Of a stretch of 64,000 nt of DNA, positions 46,944 through 55,828 are shown in pieces (within the stretch, counting starts at the first letter, position 1; every line of letters starts with the position of its first letter). The translations under genes and the position numbers were made by a program. Under the pieces are notes generated by a model. The model made no database searches, was not told the DNA's origin, and saw only the letters and a list, made by a program, of their open reading frames with translations. The stretch covers positions 62,001 to 126,000 of the forward strand of contig NZ_CDBW01000003.1 of assembly GCF_000820145.1 (NCBI RefSeq), given 5' to 3'. This DNA is from Aeromonas sobria (GTDB lineage Bacteria > Pseudomonadota > Gammaproteobacteria > Enterobacterales > Aeromonadaceae).

Positions 46944-48110
46944 ATGATGAAAAAACTGTGGCACTTCCTGCGCACCCCCAGCCGTCGCTGGTCGATACTG
47001 GCGCTGCTTCTGGTGGGCGTCGGCGTCACCCTCGCGGGCACCGTCGGCCTGCACTACGGCTTTGAGAAAACCAGCAGCCTCGAATTCTGTATCTCCTGCC
47101 ACTCCATGAAAGACACCGTCTATCCGGAGTACAAGGAGTCCATCCACTTCAAGAATGCCTCAGGGGTACAGGCGGTCTGTACCGACTGTCACCAGCCGAA
47201 GGACTTTGTCGGCAAGGTGGCCCGCAAGATGGAGGCGGCCAACGACCTCTATCAGGAGTACATAGGCCACAGCATCGACACCCAGGAGAAGTTCGAGGAC
47301 CGGCGCCTGCATCTGGCCGAGAAGGTGTGGGCGCGGATGAGCAGCCAGAACTCCAAGACCTGCAAGTCCTGCCACAGCTACGACAACATGGATCACGCCA
47401 AGCAATCCCCGGCGGCAGCGCTGGCGATGAAAGATGCGGCGGCGAAGAACATGAACTGCATCGAGTGCCACAAGGGCATCGCCCACGAACTGCCCAACAT
47501 GGCGGGCGGCTTCCGTGCCACCTACGCCACCCTGGTCAACGACGCGCAAGAGGCGCCAGCCGCCGAGACCCTCTACAACCTGGGTGAGAAAGATCTCTAT
47601 GCCAGCGAGCAGAGCACCGACCCGGTCGGCAAGCTGCTGCCAGCCTCCCGCATCGACGTGACGGCCCGCAGCGGCGATCGTCTACAGGTGACCATCGAAG
47701 GGTGGCGCGAGAGCAAAGGCAAGGGCCGGGTGTTGAGCGAGTACATGGGCAAGCGGGTCTTCGTCGCCACCATCCGTGACGAGCTGAAAGCCAGCGAACA
47801 GATCCTGAAAAAAGAGACCGACAGTGCCACCCATATCAAGTGGGAGCAGGTTCAGGTGCAAGCCTGGGTCGACAACAAGGGCTTTGAATCCTCACTCAAG
47901 CCGATCTGGGATTACGCCGGCGAGATGTACAAATCCACCTGCAACTCCTGCCACGGCGCGCCGGATCCGGCTCACTTTACCGCCAACGGCTGGATCTCGG
48001 GCCTCAAGGCGATGTCTGCCTACTACCGCCTGAGCAAGGAAGAGGAGCGCACCCTGCTCAAATACCTGCAGAACCATGCCGCCGATACCGGTGGTCAGGG
48101 CAGCCACTAA
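46944..48110 (+). CDS. torC: Pentaheme cytochrome c TorC
   Basis: Membrane-anchored NapC/NrfH-type cytochrome that passes electrons from menaquinol to TorA. The 388-residue chain has an N-terminal helix (about 15-37), four CxxCH sites in the NapC-like part (CISCH, CTDCH, CKSCH, CIECH) and a fifth, CNSCH, in the C-terminal domain that contacts TorA. The E. coli protein has the same layout. GAGAG precedes the ATG. It starts the torCAD operon, 41 bases before torA. Confidence 0.97.
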   Translation: MMKKLWHFLRTPSRRWSILALLLVGVGVTLAGTVGLHYGFEKTSSLEFCISCHSMKDTVYPEYKESIHFKNASGVQAVCTDCHQPKDFVGKVARKMEAANDLYQEYIGHSIDTQEKFEDRRLHLAEKVWARMSSQNSKTCKSCHSYDNMDHAKQSPAAALAMKDAAAKNMNCIECHKGIAHELPNMAGGFRATYATLVNDAQEAPAAETLYNLGEKDLYASEQSTDPVGKLLPASRIDVTARSGDRLQVTIEGWRESKGKGRVLSEYMGKRVFVATIRDELKASEQILKKETDSATHIKWEQVQVQAWVDNKGFESSLKPIWDYAGEMYKSTCNSCHGAPDPAHFTANGWISGLKAMSAYYRLSKEEERTLLKYLQNHAADTGGQGSH

Positions 48111-48150
48111 TTCCGGATTCGAGTTCCGGATCCGAGAGAGGAATAACAAG

Positions 48151-50643
48151 ATGATCAATATTTCCCGTCGTGGTTTTCTGGGTGGCTTGCTGGCTGGCGG
48201 TGCTTCCGCCCTGATCGGCCCCTCCCTGCTCGGTCGTGCCGTGATGGCCGCCGAGTCTGGCGACAAGCTGGTGCAATCTGGCTCCCACTGGGGCGCCTTC
48301 CGCGCCCGGGTGGTCGATGGTCGCTGGGTCGATACCCTGCCGTTCCAGCATGACAAGCACCCCACCGACATGCTCAAGGCCTTGAGCGAAGTGGTTTATA
48401 ACCCGTCTCGTATTCGCTACCCCATGGTGCGACTGGACTGGCTGCGCAAAGGCCATCAGTCCGACACCAGCGAACGCGGCCAGAACCGCTTCGTGCGGGT
48501 CACCTGGTCCCAGGCGCTGGACTTCTTCTATCACGAGCTGGAGCGGGTGCAGAAGACCTATGGCCCGAGCGCCCTCTATGCCGGTCACTCCGGCTGGCAG
48601 TCGGTGGGCAAGCTGCACTCCGCTGGCGCCATGCTGGGACGCGCCATGAACCTGCACGGCACCTATCTGGCCAAGGCCGGTGACTACTCCACCGGTGCCG
48701 CCCAGGTGATCCTGCCCCACGTGGCAGGGGCCATGGAGGTGTACGAGCAGCAGACCTCCTGGCCGCTGGTGCTGGAGCACAGCAAGACCATCGTTATCTG
48801 GGGCTCCGATCCCATCAAGAACCTGCAAGTGGGCTGGCTGGTGCCGGATCACAGCGTCTACGACTACTGGGCTCAGTTGAAAGAGAAGGTGGCCAAGGGC
48901 GAGATCCGGGTGATCAGCGTCGATCCGGTCAAATCCAAGACCCAGAAATACCTCAACTGCGATCAGGTGACCCTGAATCCGCAGACCGACGTGCCGCTGA
49001 TGCTGGGCATCGCCCACACCCTCTACAGCGAGAAGCGCCACGACGAGGCGTTCCTGAAGAACTACACCACCGGCTTTGACAAATTCCTGCCCTACCTGCT
49101 GGGCACCAGCGATGGTCAGGTGAAGGATGCCGAGTGGGCCGCCGCCATCTGCGGCGTCCCTGCCGAGACCATCCGCGAGCTGGCCCGCGCCATGAGCAGC
49201 GGCCGTACCCAGCTTATCGGCGGCTGGTGTGTACAGCGCATGCACCACGGCGAGCAGTACGCCTGGATGCTGGTGGTACTGGCCTCGATGATTGGTCAGA
49301 TCGGCCTGCCGGGCGGCGGTTACGGCTTTGGCTGGCACTACAACGGGGCAGGCACCATCACCTCCAGCGGCCCCATCATGTCCGGTTTCAGCTCGGTCAT
49401 TCCTGGGGTCAAGCCGCTCCATGATGGCGACTGGAAGGGCTACTCCAAATTCATTCCGGTGGCCCGTTTCGTCGACTGCATCCTCAATCCGGGCAAGCAG
49501 CTCGCCTTCAACGGCCAGACCATCACCTACCCCCACATGAAGATGGCAGTGTTCTGCGGCAACAACCCGTTCCACCACCAGCAGGATCGCAACAAGATGG
49601 TCGCCGCCTGGCGCAAGCTGGAAACCGTGGTCAGCATCGATCACCAGTGGACGGCCAGCTGCCGTTTCGCCGATATCGTGCTGCCCGCCACCACCACCTA
49701 TGAGCGGGATGACATCGAGCAGTGGGGCTCTCACTCCAACGCCGGTATCCTGGCCATGCACAAGGTGGTTGAGCCGCTGTTCGAGGCGCGCGATGACTAT
49801 GACATCTTCGCCGATCTCTGCCGTCGCTTCGGTCGCGAGGCCGAGTTCACCGGCGGCAAGAGCAAGCTGGATTGGATCCAGAGCATTTATGACGACGCCC
49901 GCCTGCAGGGTCGCGGCATCGGTATTCGTCTGCCCCGTTTCAGCCAGTTCTGGCACGGCGAGGGGTTCGTCACCTTCCCGGCGGGCCAGCCCTGGGTACG
50001 CCACGAGTCGTTCCGTCAGGAGCCGGATCTGGAGCCCCTCGGTACCCCGTCTGGCCTTATCGAGATCTACTCCAAGACCATCGCCGACTACGGCTATGGG
50101 GATTGCCCGGGCCACCCGGTCTGGATCGAACCCTACGAGCGATCTCACGGCGGGCCGGGCAGCAAACAGTACCCGCTGCACCTGCAATCCTGCCACCCGG
50201 ACAAGCGGCTGCACAGCCAGCTCTGCTCCTCCGACAACTACCGCGCCACCTACACTGTGCAGGGTCGCGAACCTGTCTACATGAATCCGCAGGATGCCAA
50301 GTCCCGCGGCCTCAAAGACGGCGATCTGGTGCGGGTGTTCAACGGCCGCGGTCAGGTACTGGCCGGTCTGGTGGTAAGCGATGACTACGCCCCCGGCGTG
50401 GTGCGCATTCAGGAAGGTGCCTGGTATGGCCCGCAAGAGGGCGGCAAGGTCGGCACCCTTTGTACCTATGGTGACCCCAACGTACTGACCGCTGACATCG
50501 GCTCCTCCAGCCTGGCGCAGGCCACCACGGCCCATACCGCGCTGGTGGAGATCGAGAAGTTCCGCGGGCAGGCACCAGCTGTCACTGCCTTCGGCACACC
50601 GGAATCAGCCAAGGGCATCGACCCTATGTTCCCGGCACTCTGA
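48151..50643 (+). CDS. torA: Trimethylamine-N-oxide reductase TorA
   Basis: Periplasmic molybdenum (bis-MGD) enzyme that reduces TMAO to trimethylamine. The 830-residue precursor has a twin-arginine signal (SRRGFLGG, about 5-12), a molybdenum-ligating Ser180 in GDYSTGAAQ, and the segments WGSDPIKNLQVGW and QWGSHSNAG of the DMSO reductase family. ATG 48151 gives the proper Tat signal; a longer open frame to 48076 overlaps the torC end and is not used. TorD, its chaperone, follows. Confidence 0.97.
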   Translation: MINISRRGFLGGLLAGGASALIGPSLLGRAVMAAESGDKLVQSGSHWGAFRARVVDGRWVDTLPFQHDKHPTDMLKALSEVVYNPSRIRYPMVRLDWLRKGHQSDTSERGQNRFVRVTWSQALDFFYHELERVQKTYGPSALYAGHSGWQSVGKLHSAGAMLGRAMNLHGTYLAKAGDYSTGAAQVILPHVAGAMEVYEQQTSWPLVLEHSKTIVIWGSDPIKNLQVGWLVPDHSVYDYWAQLKEKVAKGEIRVISVDPVKSKTQKYLNCDQVTLNPQTDVPLMLGIAHTLYSEKRHDEAFLKNYTTGFDKFLPYLLGTSDGQVKDAEWAAAICGVPAETIRELARAMSSGRTQLIGGWCVQRMHHGEQYAWMLVVLASMIGQIGLPGGGYGFGWHYNGAGTITSSGPIMSGFSSVIPGVKPLHDGDWKGYSKFIPVARFVDCILNPGKQLAFNGQTITYPHMKMAVFCGNNPFHHQQDRNKMVAAWRKLETVVSIDHQWTASCRFADIVLPATTTYERDDIEQWGSHSNAGILAMHKVVEPLFEARDDYDIFADLCRRFGREAEFTGGKSKLDWIQSIYDDARLQGRGIGIRLPRFSQFWHGEGFVTFPAGQPWVRHESFRQEPDLEPLGTPSGLIEIYSKTIADYGYGDCPGHPVWIEPYERSHGGPGSKQYPLHLQSCHPDKRLHSQLCSSDNYRATYTVQGREPVYMNPQDAKSRGLKDGDLVRVFNGRGQVLAGLVVSDDYAPGVVRIQEGAWYGPQEGGKVGTLCTYGDPNVLTADIGSSSLAQATTAHTALVEIEKFRGQAPAVTAFGTPESAKGIDPMFPAL

Positions 50644-50697
50644 CCCCGGGGGGACGAAAGCGCCCCCTTGAGTTTCCTTTATTTTTAAAGTCGTTAG

Positions 50698-50724
50698 AAT
50701 CGGGAGCCATCAAGGCTCCCGATT
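50698..50724 (+). other. Stem-loop between torA and torD
   Basis: AATCGGGAGCC, ATCAA loop, GGCTCCCGATT: a perfect 11-bp stem 55 bases beyond the torA stop, without a T tract. A looser GGGGG/CCCCC hairpin with a T-rich tail (50648-50687) lies just before it. These may reduce torD expression relative to torA or protect the torCA message. Confidence 0.7.
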
Positions 50725-50742
50725 GCCATCCACGGAGGAAAA

Positions 50743-51411
50743 ATGCAGGAATTTATGGCTACCAGCGAACGCCGGGCCGAACTCTACTGGTGGTTCTCCA
50801 CCCTGTTCGCCGCCGAGCTCAGTGATGAGCAGATCGCCGAATATGACACCTATGATGTGCGAAGCTTCCTGAAAAGCCTCTCGACCCTCGACCCGATGCG
50901 CGAGGCAGTGGCGGAACTCAACGACGCCATCGCTCGCCTGCTGGTGCGCCCGGATCGCCAGCTGGAGCTGGCCGCCGACTTCGCCGGCCTGTTTCTGGTG
51001 GATCCCAAGCAGGGCGCCCTGCCCTACGAATCACTCTACCGCGGCGATGCCAAGCTGATGATGCAGGCCCCGATGACCGAGATGCAGGCCCGCCTAGATC
51101 GCCTCGGCATCAATGTCAGCGACAAATACAAGGAGCCTGCCGACCATCTGGCCATCGAGCTGGATCTGATGGGCAATCTCATCATCCGCGCGGCGGAAGC
51201 AAAGAGCGCTGCCGAGCGGGAAAGCTGGTTAAACGAACAGGAGGCGCTGTTGCACACCCATCTGCTGGGCTGGTTCGCCAAGTTCGAAACCGCCTGTCGC
51301 GCCGCCGACCAGTTTGGCTTCTATGGCGCCTGTGCGCGCCTGCTGGGGGTATTCCTCACCATGGATGCCAACTATCTGGGGCTGGTGAAGCCGACCCAAC
51401 CGGCCGGTTGA
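50743..51411 (+). CDS. torD: TorA-specific chaperone TorD
   Basis: Cytoplasmic chaperone that binds the TorA signal and helps load the molybdenum cofactor. The 222-residue all-helical protein has the family motif [16 protein letters not shown] (about 128-143), the [12 protein letters not shown] segment and [20 protein letters not shown] in the C-terminal part. ACGGAGG lies about 9 bases upstream of the ATG. The gene closes the canonical torCAD series; an unnamed membrane gene follows 4 bases later. Confidence 0.96.
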   Translation: MQEFMATSERRAELYWWFSTLFAAELSDEQIAEYDTYDVRSFLKSLSTLDPMREAVAELNDAIARLLVRPDRQLELAADFAGLFLVDPKQGALPYESLYRGDAKLMMQAPMTEMQARLDRLGINVSDKYKEPADHLAIELDLMGNLIIRAAEAKSAAERESWLNEQEALLHTHLLGWFAKFETACRAADQFGFYGACARLLGVFLTMDANYLGLVKPTQPAG

Positions 51412-51415
51412 AGCA

Positions 51416-51784
51416 ATGAGAACAGCGCTGCTATTGATAGCATGCTGGCTGCTGGCCCTGATCCCGCTGGATCAAGGCCTTACCCCTCTCGCGGCACTAC
51501 TCTTTAATCCGGATCGCGAGCTGTACGGTACCGCCCAGCTCACCGGCTTTGCCGGTATTCTGCTCACCCTCTATCTCGCCAACCTCGGTGTGGAAGTGGT
51601 GCTGCGCCGCCGTTTTCAGATCGCCGGCATGCTGGCCCTGCTGGCCGCCTGGATCGACTTCATCAACAGCAGTGGCAGCGAGTCGCACTTCCTGCTGCTC
51701 TACCTGCTTGCCCTCCCCTTCCACCTGCTCGGCTGGCTGGTATTTGTGCGCGGTATTCAGGCGTTTGGTCGCCAGAAAGGCTGA
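51416..51784 (+). CDS. Small membrane protein after torD, function unknown
   Basis: A 122-residue hydrophobic protein with four likely membrane helices (about 3-18, 42-60, 68-83, 90-112) and only short charged loops. Starting 4 bases after the torD stop, it is almost surely cotranscribed with torCAD, an arrangement not found in E. coli. No conserved motif is recognised. A role in TMAO respiration is only a guess from position. Confidence 0.78.
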   Translation: MRTALLLIACWLLALIPLDQGLTPLAALLFNPDRELYGTAQLTGFAGILLTLYLANLGVEVVLRRRFQIAGMLALLAAWIDFINSSGSESHFLLLYLLALPFHLLGWLVFVRGIQAFGRQKG

Positions 51785-51869
51785 TCCCTTCCTACCGCCT
51801 ATTGATCACTGTCAGATCCAGACACGACAACACTGACGCTCACATGGCGCCTTACTCAGTAAAGGGGGA

Positions 51870-52283
51870 TCAGCCTCGATGACCAGACGGCAGAAAGTGG
51901 ATGGCACGCGCCAGCAGGCGGTAATGTTCGGGGGGAAGAGCGTCGGAGAAGATCCACAGTTGCCGTAACGACGCAGGTTCAGTGCCTTGCGGATCGGGGC
52001 AAAGCACCAACCTGAGCACACCGGGCAAAATACGGCTCTTTTTACCGAGCTGATAGCGGCGACCTTGCCACTGTAGCCACTGGCCATCCCAGATCAGTTC
52101 GAATGGGGGCTCGACGAGCGCCCGCCAACTCAGCCAGAGCGCCACCAACCAAACGGGCAGCAACAGCGCCCACTGCCAAGCGGCAATCAGGCCAGCCACC
52201 GGCCAGAGCAGCAACAGAAAGAGGGCCACCAGCAAGGATTGCTGATGGCGGGAGGGGTGAACCTGGATGATCACCCGCGCCAC
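51870..52283 (-). CDS. ygfX: YgfX-family membrane protein
   Basis: The 137-residue protein has two membrane helices near the N-terminus (about 18-36 and 38-53), then a soluble part with the GQWLQWQGRRYQLG pattern and the LRQLWIFSDALPPEHYRLLARAI end typical of YgfX. It starts 4 bases after sdhE, its standard partner; E. coli YgfX was described as a toxin-like protein acting on FtsZ and MreB, with SdhE/YgfY as antitoxin, though that role is debated. Confidence 0.86.
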   Translation of the reverse strand: MARVIIQVHPSRHQQSLLVALFLLLLWPVAGLIAAWQWALLLPVWLVALWLSWRALVEPPFELIWDGQWLQWQGRRYQLGKKSRILPGVLRLVLCPDPQGTEPASLRQLWIFSDALPPEHYRLLARAIHFLPSGHRG

Positions 52284-52287
52284 AGCG

Positions 52288-52557
52288 TTACAGCTGACGG
52301 TCGTGGCGGGCCTGATTACGCTCCAGGATCATCTTGATCAGGGCGACAAAAGCGGGATCGGCCGGTACGGCGTGACCCATGGTCCAACGGAACAGATCCG
52401 GATCATCGCTCTCCAGCAGGCTGATAAAGGTCTGCTGATCGGCGTCACTCAGGGCGTCGAACTCGTTTTCATAAAACGGCATAAAGATCACATCCAACTC
52501 AAGCATGCCGCGACGGCAGGCCCATTTCAGACGGGATTTTTCAACTGGGCTCAACAT
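52288..52557 (-). CDS. sdhE: FAD assembly factor SdhE (YgfY)
   Basis: Helps insert covalent FAD into succinate dehydrogenase SdhA. The 89-residue protein has the RGMLELDVIFMPF motif (the RGxxE signature), then LLESDDPDLFRWTMG. ATG 52557 has AAGGAG seven bases upstream; the frame to 52614 is an unsupported extension. The ygfX-sdhE pair faces ygfZ, an arrangement seen in E. coli. Confidence 0.94.
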   Translation of the reverse strand: MLSPVEKSRLKWACRRGMLELDVIFMPFYENEFDALSDADQQTFISLLESDDPDLFRWTMGHAVPADPAFVALIKMILERNQARHDRQL

Positions 52558-52669
52558 GGCACTCTCCTTACATAGACCCAGGGGATGGTACCAGCAGGAT
52601 TTTCCGGCTGACAAACATTAGTTACGTCTTTACCATGCAGCTCACATACTTTCTCTCTGGAATACCATC

Positions 52670-53578
52670 GTGAGTCTGCAACCACCTGCTTTTCCTGCCG
52701 AGCCGACCAGTTTCCCCCTGACCAAGCTGGCCATCACCCGCCTCTGTGGCCCGGATCGCGCCAAATTTCTGCAAGGTCAGGTCACCTGTGATGTGAATGC
52801 CCTGCAGCCGGGGCAAAACACCCCAGGTGGTCATTGCGATCCCAAGGGCAAGCTGTGGAGTGATTTTCGCCTGCTCTGCCTGGAAGATTCCCTATTAATG
52901 CTGACCACCCCGTCGGTGCTGGAACGCCAGCTGCCGGAGCTCAAGAAGTTCGCAGTCTTCTCCAAGGTCGAGATCGCCGCCGATGAGCGCCACGCCACCG
53001 GGATCGCCGGTGCGGGCAGCGATGAGTGGATCGCCGCCCAGTTTGGCCTGCAGCAGAGCGGTCTTATCGACGGCGGCATGGCGGTGAAGATCGAACAGGA
53101 TCGCTGGCTGCTGGTGAGCAATCAGCAAGCCGAGACACTGCCGCAAGGCGACGAGTCACTCTGGTGGGGGCTCGAGATCAAGGCGGGTCTGCCGCACATG
53201 GAAGCGGTGCATCAGGGGGAGTACATCCCGCAGATGCTCAACCTGCAGGCACTGGATGGCATCAGCTTCAACAAGGGCTGCTACATGGGGCAGGAGACGG
53301 TAGCCCGCGCCAAGTATCGCGGAGCCAACAACCGCGCCCTGTTCCTGCTGGCGGGCACCAGCGGCGAGCCGGTCACCAGCGGCGATACCCTTGAGCTGCA
53401 ACTGGGTGACAACTGGCGCCGCAGCGGCATGGTGCTCAACGCCTGGCAACAGGCCGGGCAGGTGTGGCTCACCGCCGTGCTGCCGAAAGATACCGAGGCT
53501 GACGCTCAATTCCGCCTCAAGCAGGACGAAGGCTCCCGCCTCACCCTGCAACCCCTGCCTTACCAACTGACCGAGTAA
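52670..53578 (+). CDS. ygfZ: tRNA-modifying/Fe-S repair protein YgfZ
   Basis: Folate-dependent protein linked to Fe-S enzyme function and tRNA modification. The 302-residue chain has the GcvT-like fold with CGPDRAKFLQGQVTCDV near the N-terminus and the signature KGCYMGQETVARAKYRG (about 204-220). The start is GTG 52670; no good ATG is in frame, and its ribosome-binding site is weak. It is divergent from sdhE-ygfX. Confidence 0.94.
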   Translation: MSLQPPAFPAEPTSFPLTKLAITRLCGPDRAKFLQGQVTCDVNALQPGQNTPGGHCDPKGKLWSDFRLLCLEDSLLMLTTPSVLERQLPELKKFAVFSKVEIAADERHATGIAGAGSDEWIAAQFGLQQSGLIDGGMAVKIEQDRWLLVSNQQAETLPQGDESLWWGLEIKAGLPHMEAVHQGEYIPQMLNLQALDGISFNKGCYMGQETVARAKYRGANNRALFLLAGTSGEPVTSGDTLELQLGDNWRRSGMVLNAWQQAGQVWLTAVLPKDTEADAQFRLKQDEGSRLTLQPLPYQLTE

Positions 53579-53584
53579 GGTCGG

Positions 53585-54466
53585 CTAGCGAGGCACGCGC
53601 GCCAGCAGTGCCTCCTTCAGCCAGCGCCCCGCCTGCCCCAGCGGGCGGGCGCGATGCCACTGCAGCTCCAGCGCCAGCGCGTGGCTGGCGATAAAATCAG
53701 GCTCCAGCACCACCACTTCGCCGCGAGCCAACGGCTGATGCAGCAGAAATTCCGGGATGGCGGACCAGCCAAGGCCCCGCTTGACCAGCTCCAGCACCCC
53801 GAGATCCCCCTCGACCCACCACACCTGAGCCGAGATGCGAAAACGCTGACGCTCGCTCCCTTCCCGTCGGCCGGTCACCATCAGCTGGCGTGCCCCCTGC
53901 AGATCGACCTCCCGCAGCGGCTGCTTGCGGGCCAGCGGATGATCCGGTGACACCACCAGCGGCATGGTCACCTCCCCCAGCGAACGGGCGACGATCTCCC
54001 GCTGGGGATGCACCTTCTGATAACTGACGCCGAGCTGGGCCCGGCCGGTCACCAGCAGCTCGGTCACATCCTCCATCAGCGGGAAGAGCAGCTCCAGCTC
54101 CACGGTCGGGTAGCGGGTGGCAAACTCCTCCAGCAGGGTGCCGAGCCAGGGGAGGTGAGAGTCATCATCGATGGCCAGAGTGAGGCCCGTCTCCACCCCG
54201 GCCGCCAGCTCTCCGGCAATGGATTGAAGCCGTTCACTTTGCGCCAGCAGGATCCCCGCCTCCTGCACCATGCGGGCCCCCGCCTCCGTCAGCTGCGGAT
54301 AGCGACCGCTACGGTCAAACAGGGTGAGCCCCAGATCGATCTCCAGATTGGCAATGGCGCTGCTCACCACCGACTGCGCCTTACCCAACTTGCGGGCGGC
54401 AGCGGAAAACGAGCCGGTTTCGGCGGCGGCCAACAAGATTTTGAGTGGTTCCAGTGACGAATTCAT
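53585..54466 (-). CDS. LysR-family transcriptional regulator
   Basis: Likely regulator of the divergent PACE-type efflux gene. The 293-residue chain has an N-terminal winged helix-turn-helix (LLAAAETGSFSAAARKLGKAQSVVSSAIANLE, about 9-40) and the substrate-binding domain of the family (about 90-290), with TLAIDDDS at its start. ATG 54466 follows AGGAG by 9 bases. The AceR-type arrangement (LysR regulator divergent from a PACE gene) is known in Acinetobacter. The effector is unknown. Confidence 0.92.
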   Translation of the reverse strand: MNSSLEPLKILLAAAETGSFSAAARKLGKAQSVVSSAIANLEIDLGLTLFDRSGRYPQLTEAGARMVQEAGILLAQSERLQSIAGELAAGVETGLTLAIDDDSHLPWLGTLLEEFATRYPTVELELLFPLMEDVTELLVTGRAQLGVSYQKVHPQREIVARSLGEVTMPLVVSPDHPLARKQPLREVDLQGARQLMVTGRREGSERQRFRISAQVWWVEGDLGVLELVKRGLGWSAIPEFLLHQPLARGEVVVLEPDFIASHALALELQWHRARPLGQAGRWLKEALLARVPR

Positions 54467-54502
54467 CCTGTCTATCTCCTGCATGGGCCCGGCTGCGGGC
54501 GT

Positions 54503-54559
54503 TATCCATCTATTTTAGCGATGGATACCAACGTGAATCTATCAGCAAAAAGGCGATAG
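54503..54559. promoter_or_regulatory. Candidate LysR-type operators between the regulator and the efflux gene
   Basis: Two dyads: TATCCATC-N9-GATGGATA (54503-54527), which contains the ATC-N9-GAT form of the LysR box, and CTATC-N11-GATAG (54539-54559). They lie 36 and 45 bases from the regulator and efflux starts respectively, so the first could be the recognition site and the second the activation site. Inferred from sequence only. Confidence 0.6.
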
Positions 54560-54604
54560 ATTAGCGTTGTAATCTGTTAACACACCTGCGAAAGAGAGTG
54601 ATTT

Positions 54605-55030
54605 ATGCGTACCCGTAACGATCGACTGCGCCATGCCATTGGCTTTGAACTGATTGGCCTGCTGATTGCCGCCCCACTGGCCAGCTGGGCCACCGGCATT
54701 CATCTCAGCCACATGGGACCGCTGGCGATCTTCTTCTCGCTGCTGGCTACCGCCTGGAACTACGTCTACAACGTCGGCGTCGACCAACTGCTACAGAAGT
54801 ATCAGGGCCATACCCACAAGACCATGTGGCAACGGGTGATCCATGCCATTGGTTTCGAAGGGGGGTTACTGCTTGCCGCCATGCCAATCATGTCTCTGTG
54901 GCTTGGCATTACGCTGCTGGAGGCCTTCTTCCTGGATCTGGGCTTTGCGATCTTCTATCTGATTTATGCCTTCGTCTACAACCTGAGCTACGACAAGATC
55001 TTCCCCATTCCCCGCGTGGTGGCACAATAA
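54605..55030 (+). CDS. PACE-family efflux protein (AceI-like)
   Basis: Proteobacterial antimicrobial compound efflux transporter. The 141-residue protein has four membrane helices arranged as two bacterial transmembrane pair domains. The first carries RHAIGFELIGLL and WNYVYNVG, and the second IHAIGFEGGLLL; the conserved HAxxFE glutamates are both visible. AceI exports chlorhexidine and polyamines such as cadaverine and putrescine, so those are possible substrates here. GAGAG lies 7 bases before the ATG. It is divergent from a LysR regulator. Confidence 0.93.
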   Translation: MRTRNDRLRHAIGFELIGLLIAAPLASWATGIHLSHMGPLAIFFSLLATAWNYVYNVGVDQLLQKYQGHTHKTMWQRVIHAIGFEGGLLLAAMPIMSLWLGITLLEAFFLDLGFAIFYLIYAFVYNLSYDKIFPIPRVVAQ

Positions 55031-55134
55031 GTCACGCCATCAACAGGCACGGCAAGCTGCGCAGCAGCGTGCTTAGTGTTGAAAACCGGGGCCGAAGGAA
55101 TTGTCTTGAAACAACAGGCAGGTGGTAAAAGCAA

Positions 55135-55163
55135 GGCACCATCATGGCAGACATGATGGTGCC
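55135..55163. terminator. Strong inverted repeat between PACE gene and the convergent unknown gene
   Basis: GGCACCATCATG, GCAGA loop, CATGATGGTGCC: a perfect 12-bp stem in the 197-base gap between two convergent genes. The flanks hold only short T runs (TTGCTTTT on the minus strand), so it is probably a bidirectional terminator. Confidence 0.65.
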
Positions 55164-55227
55164 GCAAGAGGGATCAGAGGTGGCAGGCCGGCTGATTCAG
55201 AGGTAAGGATTCAGGCCCGCCAGTCGC

Positions 55228-55584
55228 TCAGGCCTGAGCCTTGAGCTCTTCGCCGCTCTCATCGGCAGCGGCAGCCTCTTCAGGCTGTGCCTGGGCGGCC
55301 TGCAGCGCTTCCAGTTCGCTCTGATAATCGCTCAGGATCTGCTGGGCAACAGCCATATCCCCCTTGTGCTTGCGCTCGAACAGATGGTGCTGCACCACGC
55401 CGTTGAGATACTCCACCGTGATGGGCTGCTCCAGGGTGGCCATCAGCTCCTCTTTCTCCAGCTCGGCATTGATTTCATCGGCGGTAGTGCGCAGCAGCCC
55501 AGCCAATTGAACCAACATGCGGCGCTCACCTTCACGCAGCAGGCTCAACATGCGGTTTCTCTGCTGCTCATTCTGTTGGGTCAT
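55228..55584 (-). CDS. Hypothetical helical protein
   Basis: A 118-residue soluble protein, rich in Glu, Gln and Ala, predicted mostly helical. The first 45 residues (QQNEQQRNRMLSLLREGERRM) are strongly charged; the C-terminal tail is an Ala/Gln/Glu stretch. No signal peptide or membrane helix. ATG 55584 follows AAGGA by 6-7 bases. It is convergent with the PACE gene and divergent from cutA. No family recognised. Confidence 0.78.
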   Translation of the reverse strand: MTQQNEQQRNRMLSLLREGERRMLVQLAGLLRTTADEINAELEKEELMATLEQPITVEYLNGVVQHHLFERKHKGDMAVAQQILSDYQSELEALQAAQAQPEEAAAADESGEELKAQA

Positions 55585-55828
55585 ACATTTCCTTACGTCA
55601 ATTGGGAACAAGCCCGCTCATTCTGCCCTGTCCCCATGACAGCGTCTATCTCATGCCCCCCACTAATTTTTGGCGCTGGCTCACAAATGGCTACAGATGC
55701 TATTTGAAGTGGCTCTGGGGTATAGTAGCCGCTGATTTTCGGGCGCTTTTTCACCTTCATCTGCAAAACAGGGATGACACGGCAAGGGCGCCTGCCCGGT
55801 TTACCCCAACGAGGTGAAGATCCGCTTT

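Noticed and set aside
48058..50535. 825-codon open frame antisense to torA
   Set aside because: It mirrors the codon bias of torA, has no ribosome-binding site and no recognisable protein pattern.
51870..52557. ygfX-sdhE as a new toxin-antitoxin pair
   Set aside because: The pair is known; SdhE is an FAD assembly factor and the toxin role of YgfX is debated, so it is not novel.
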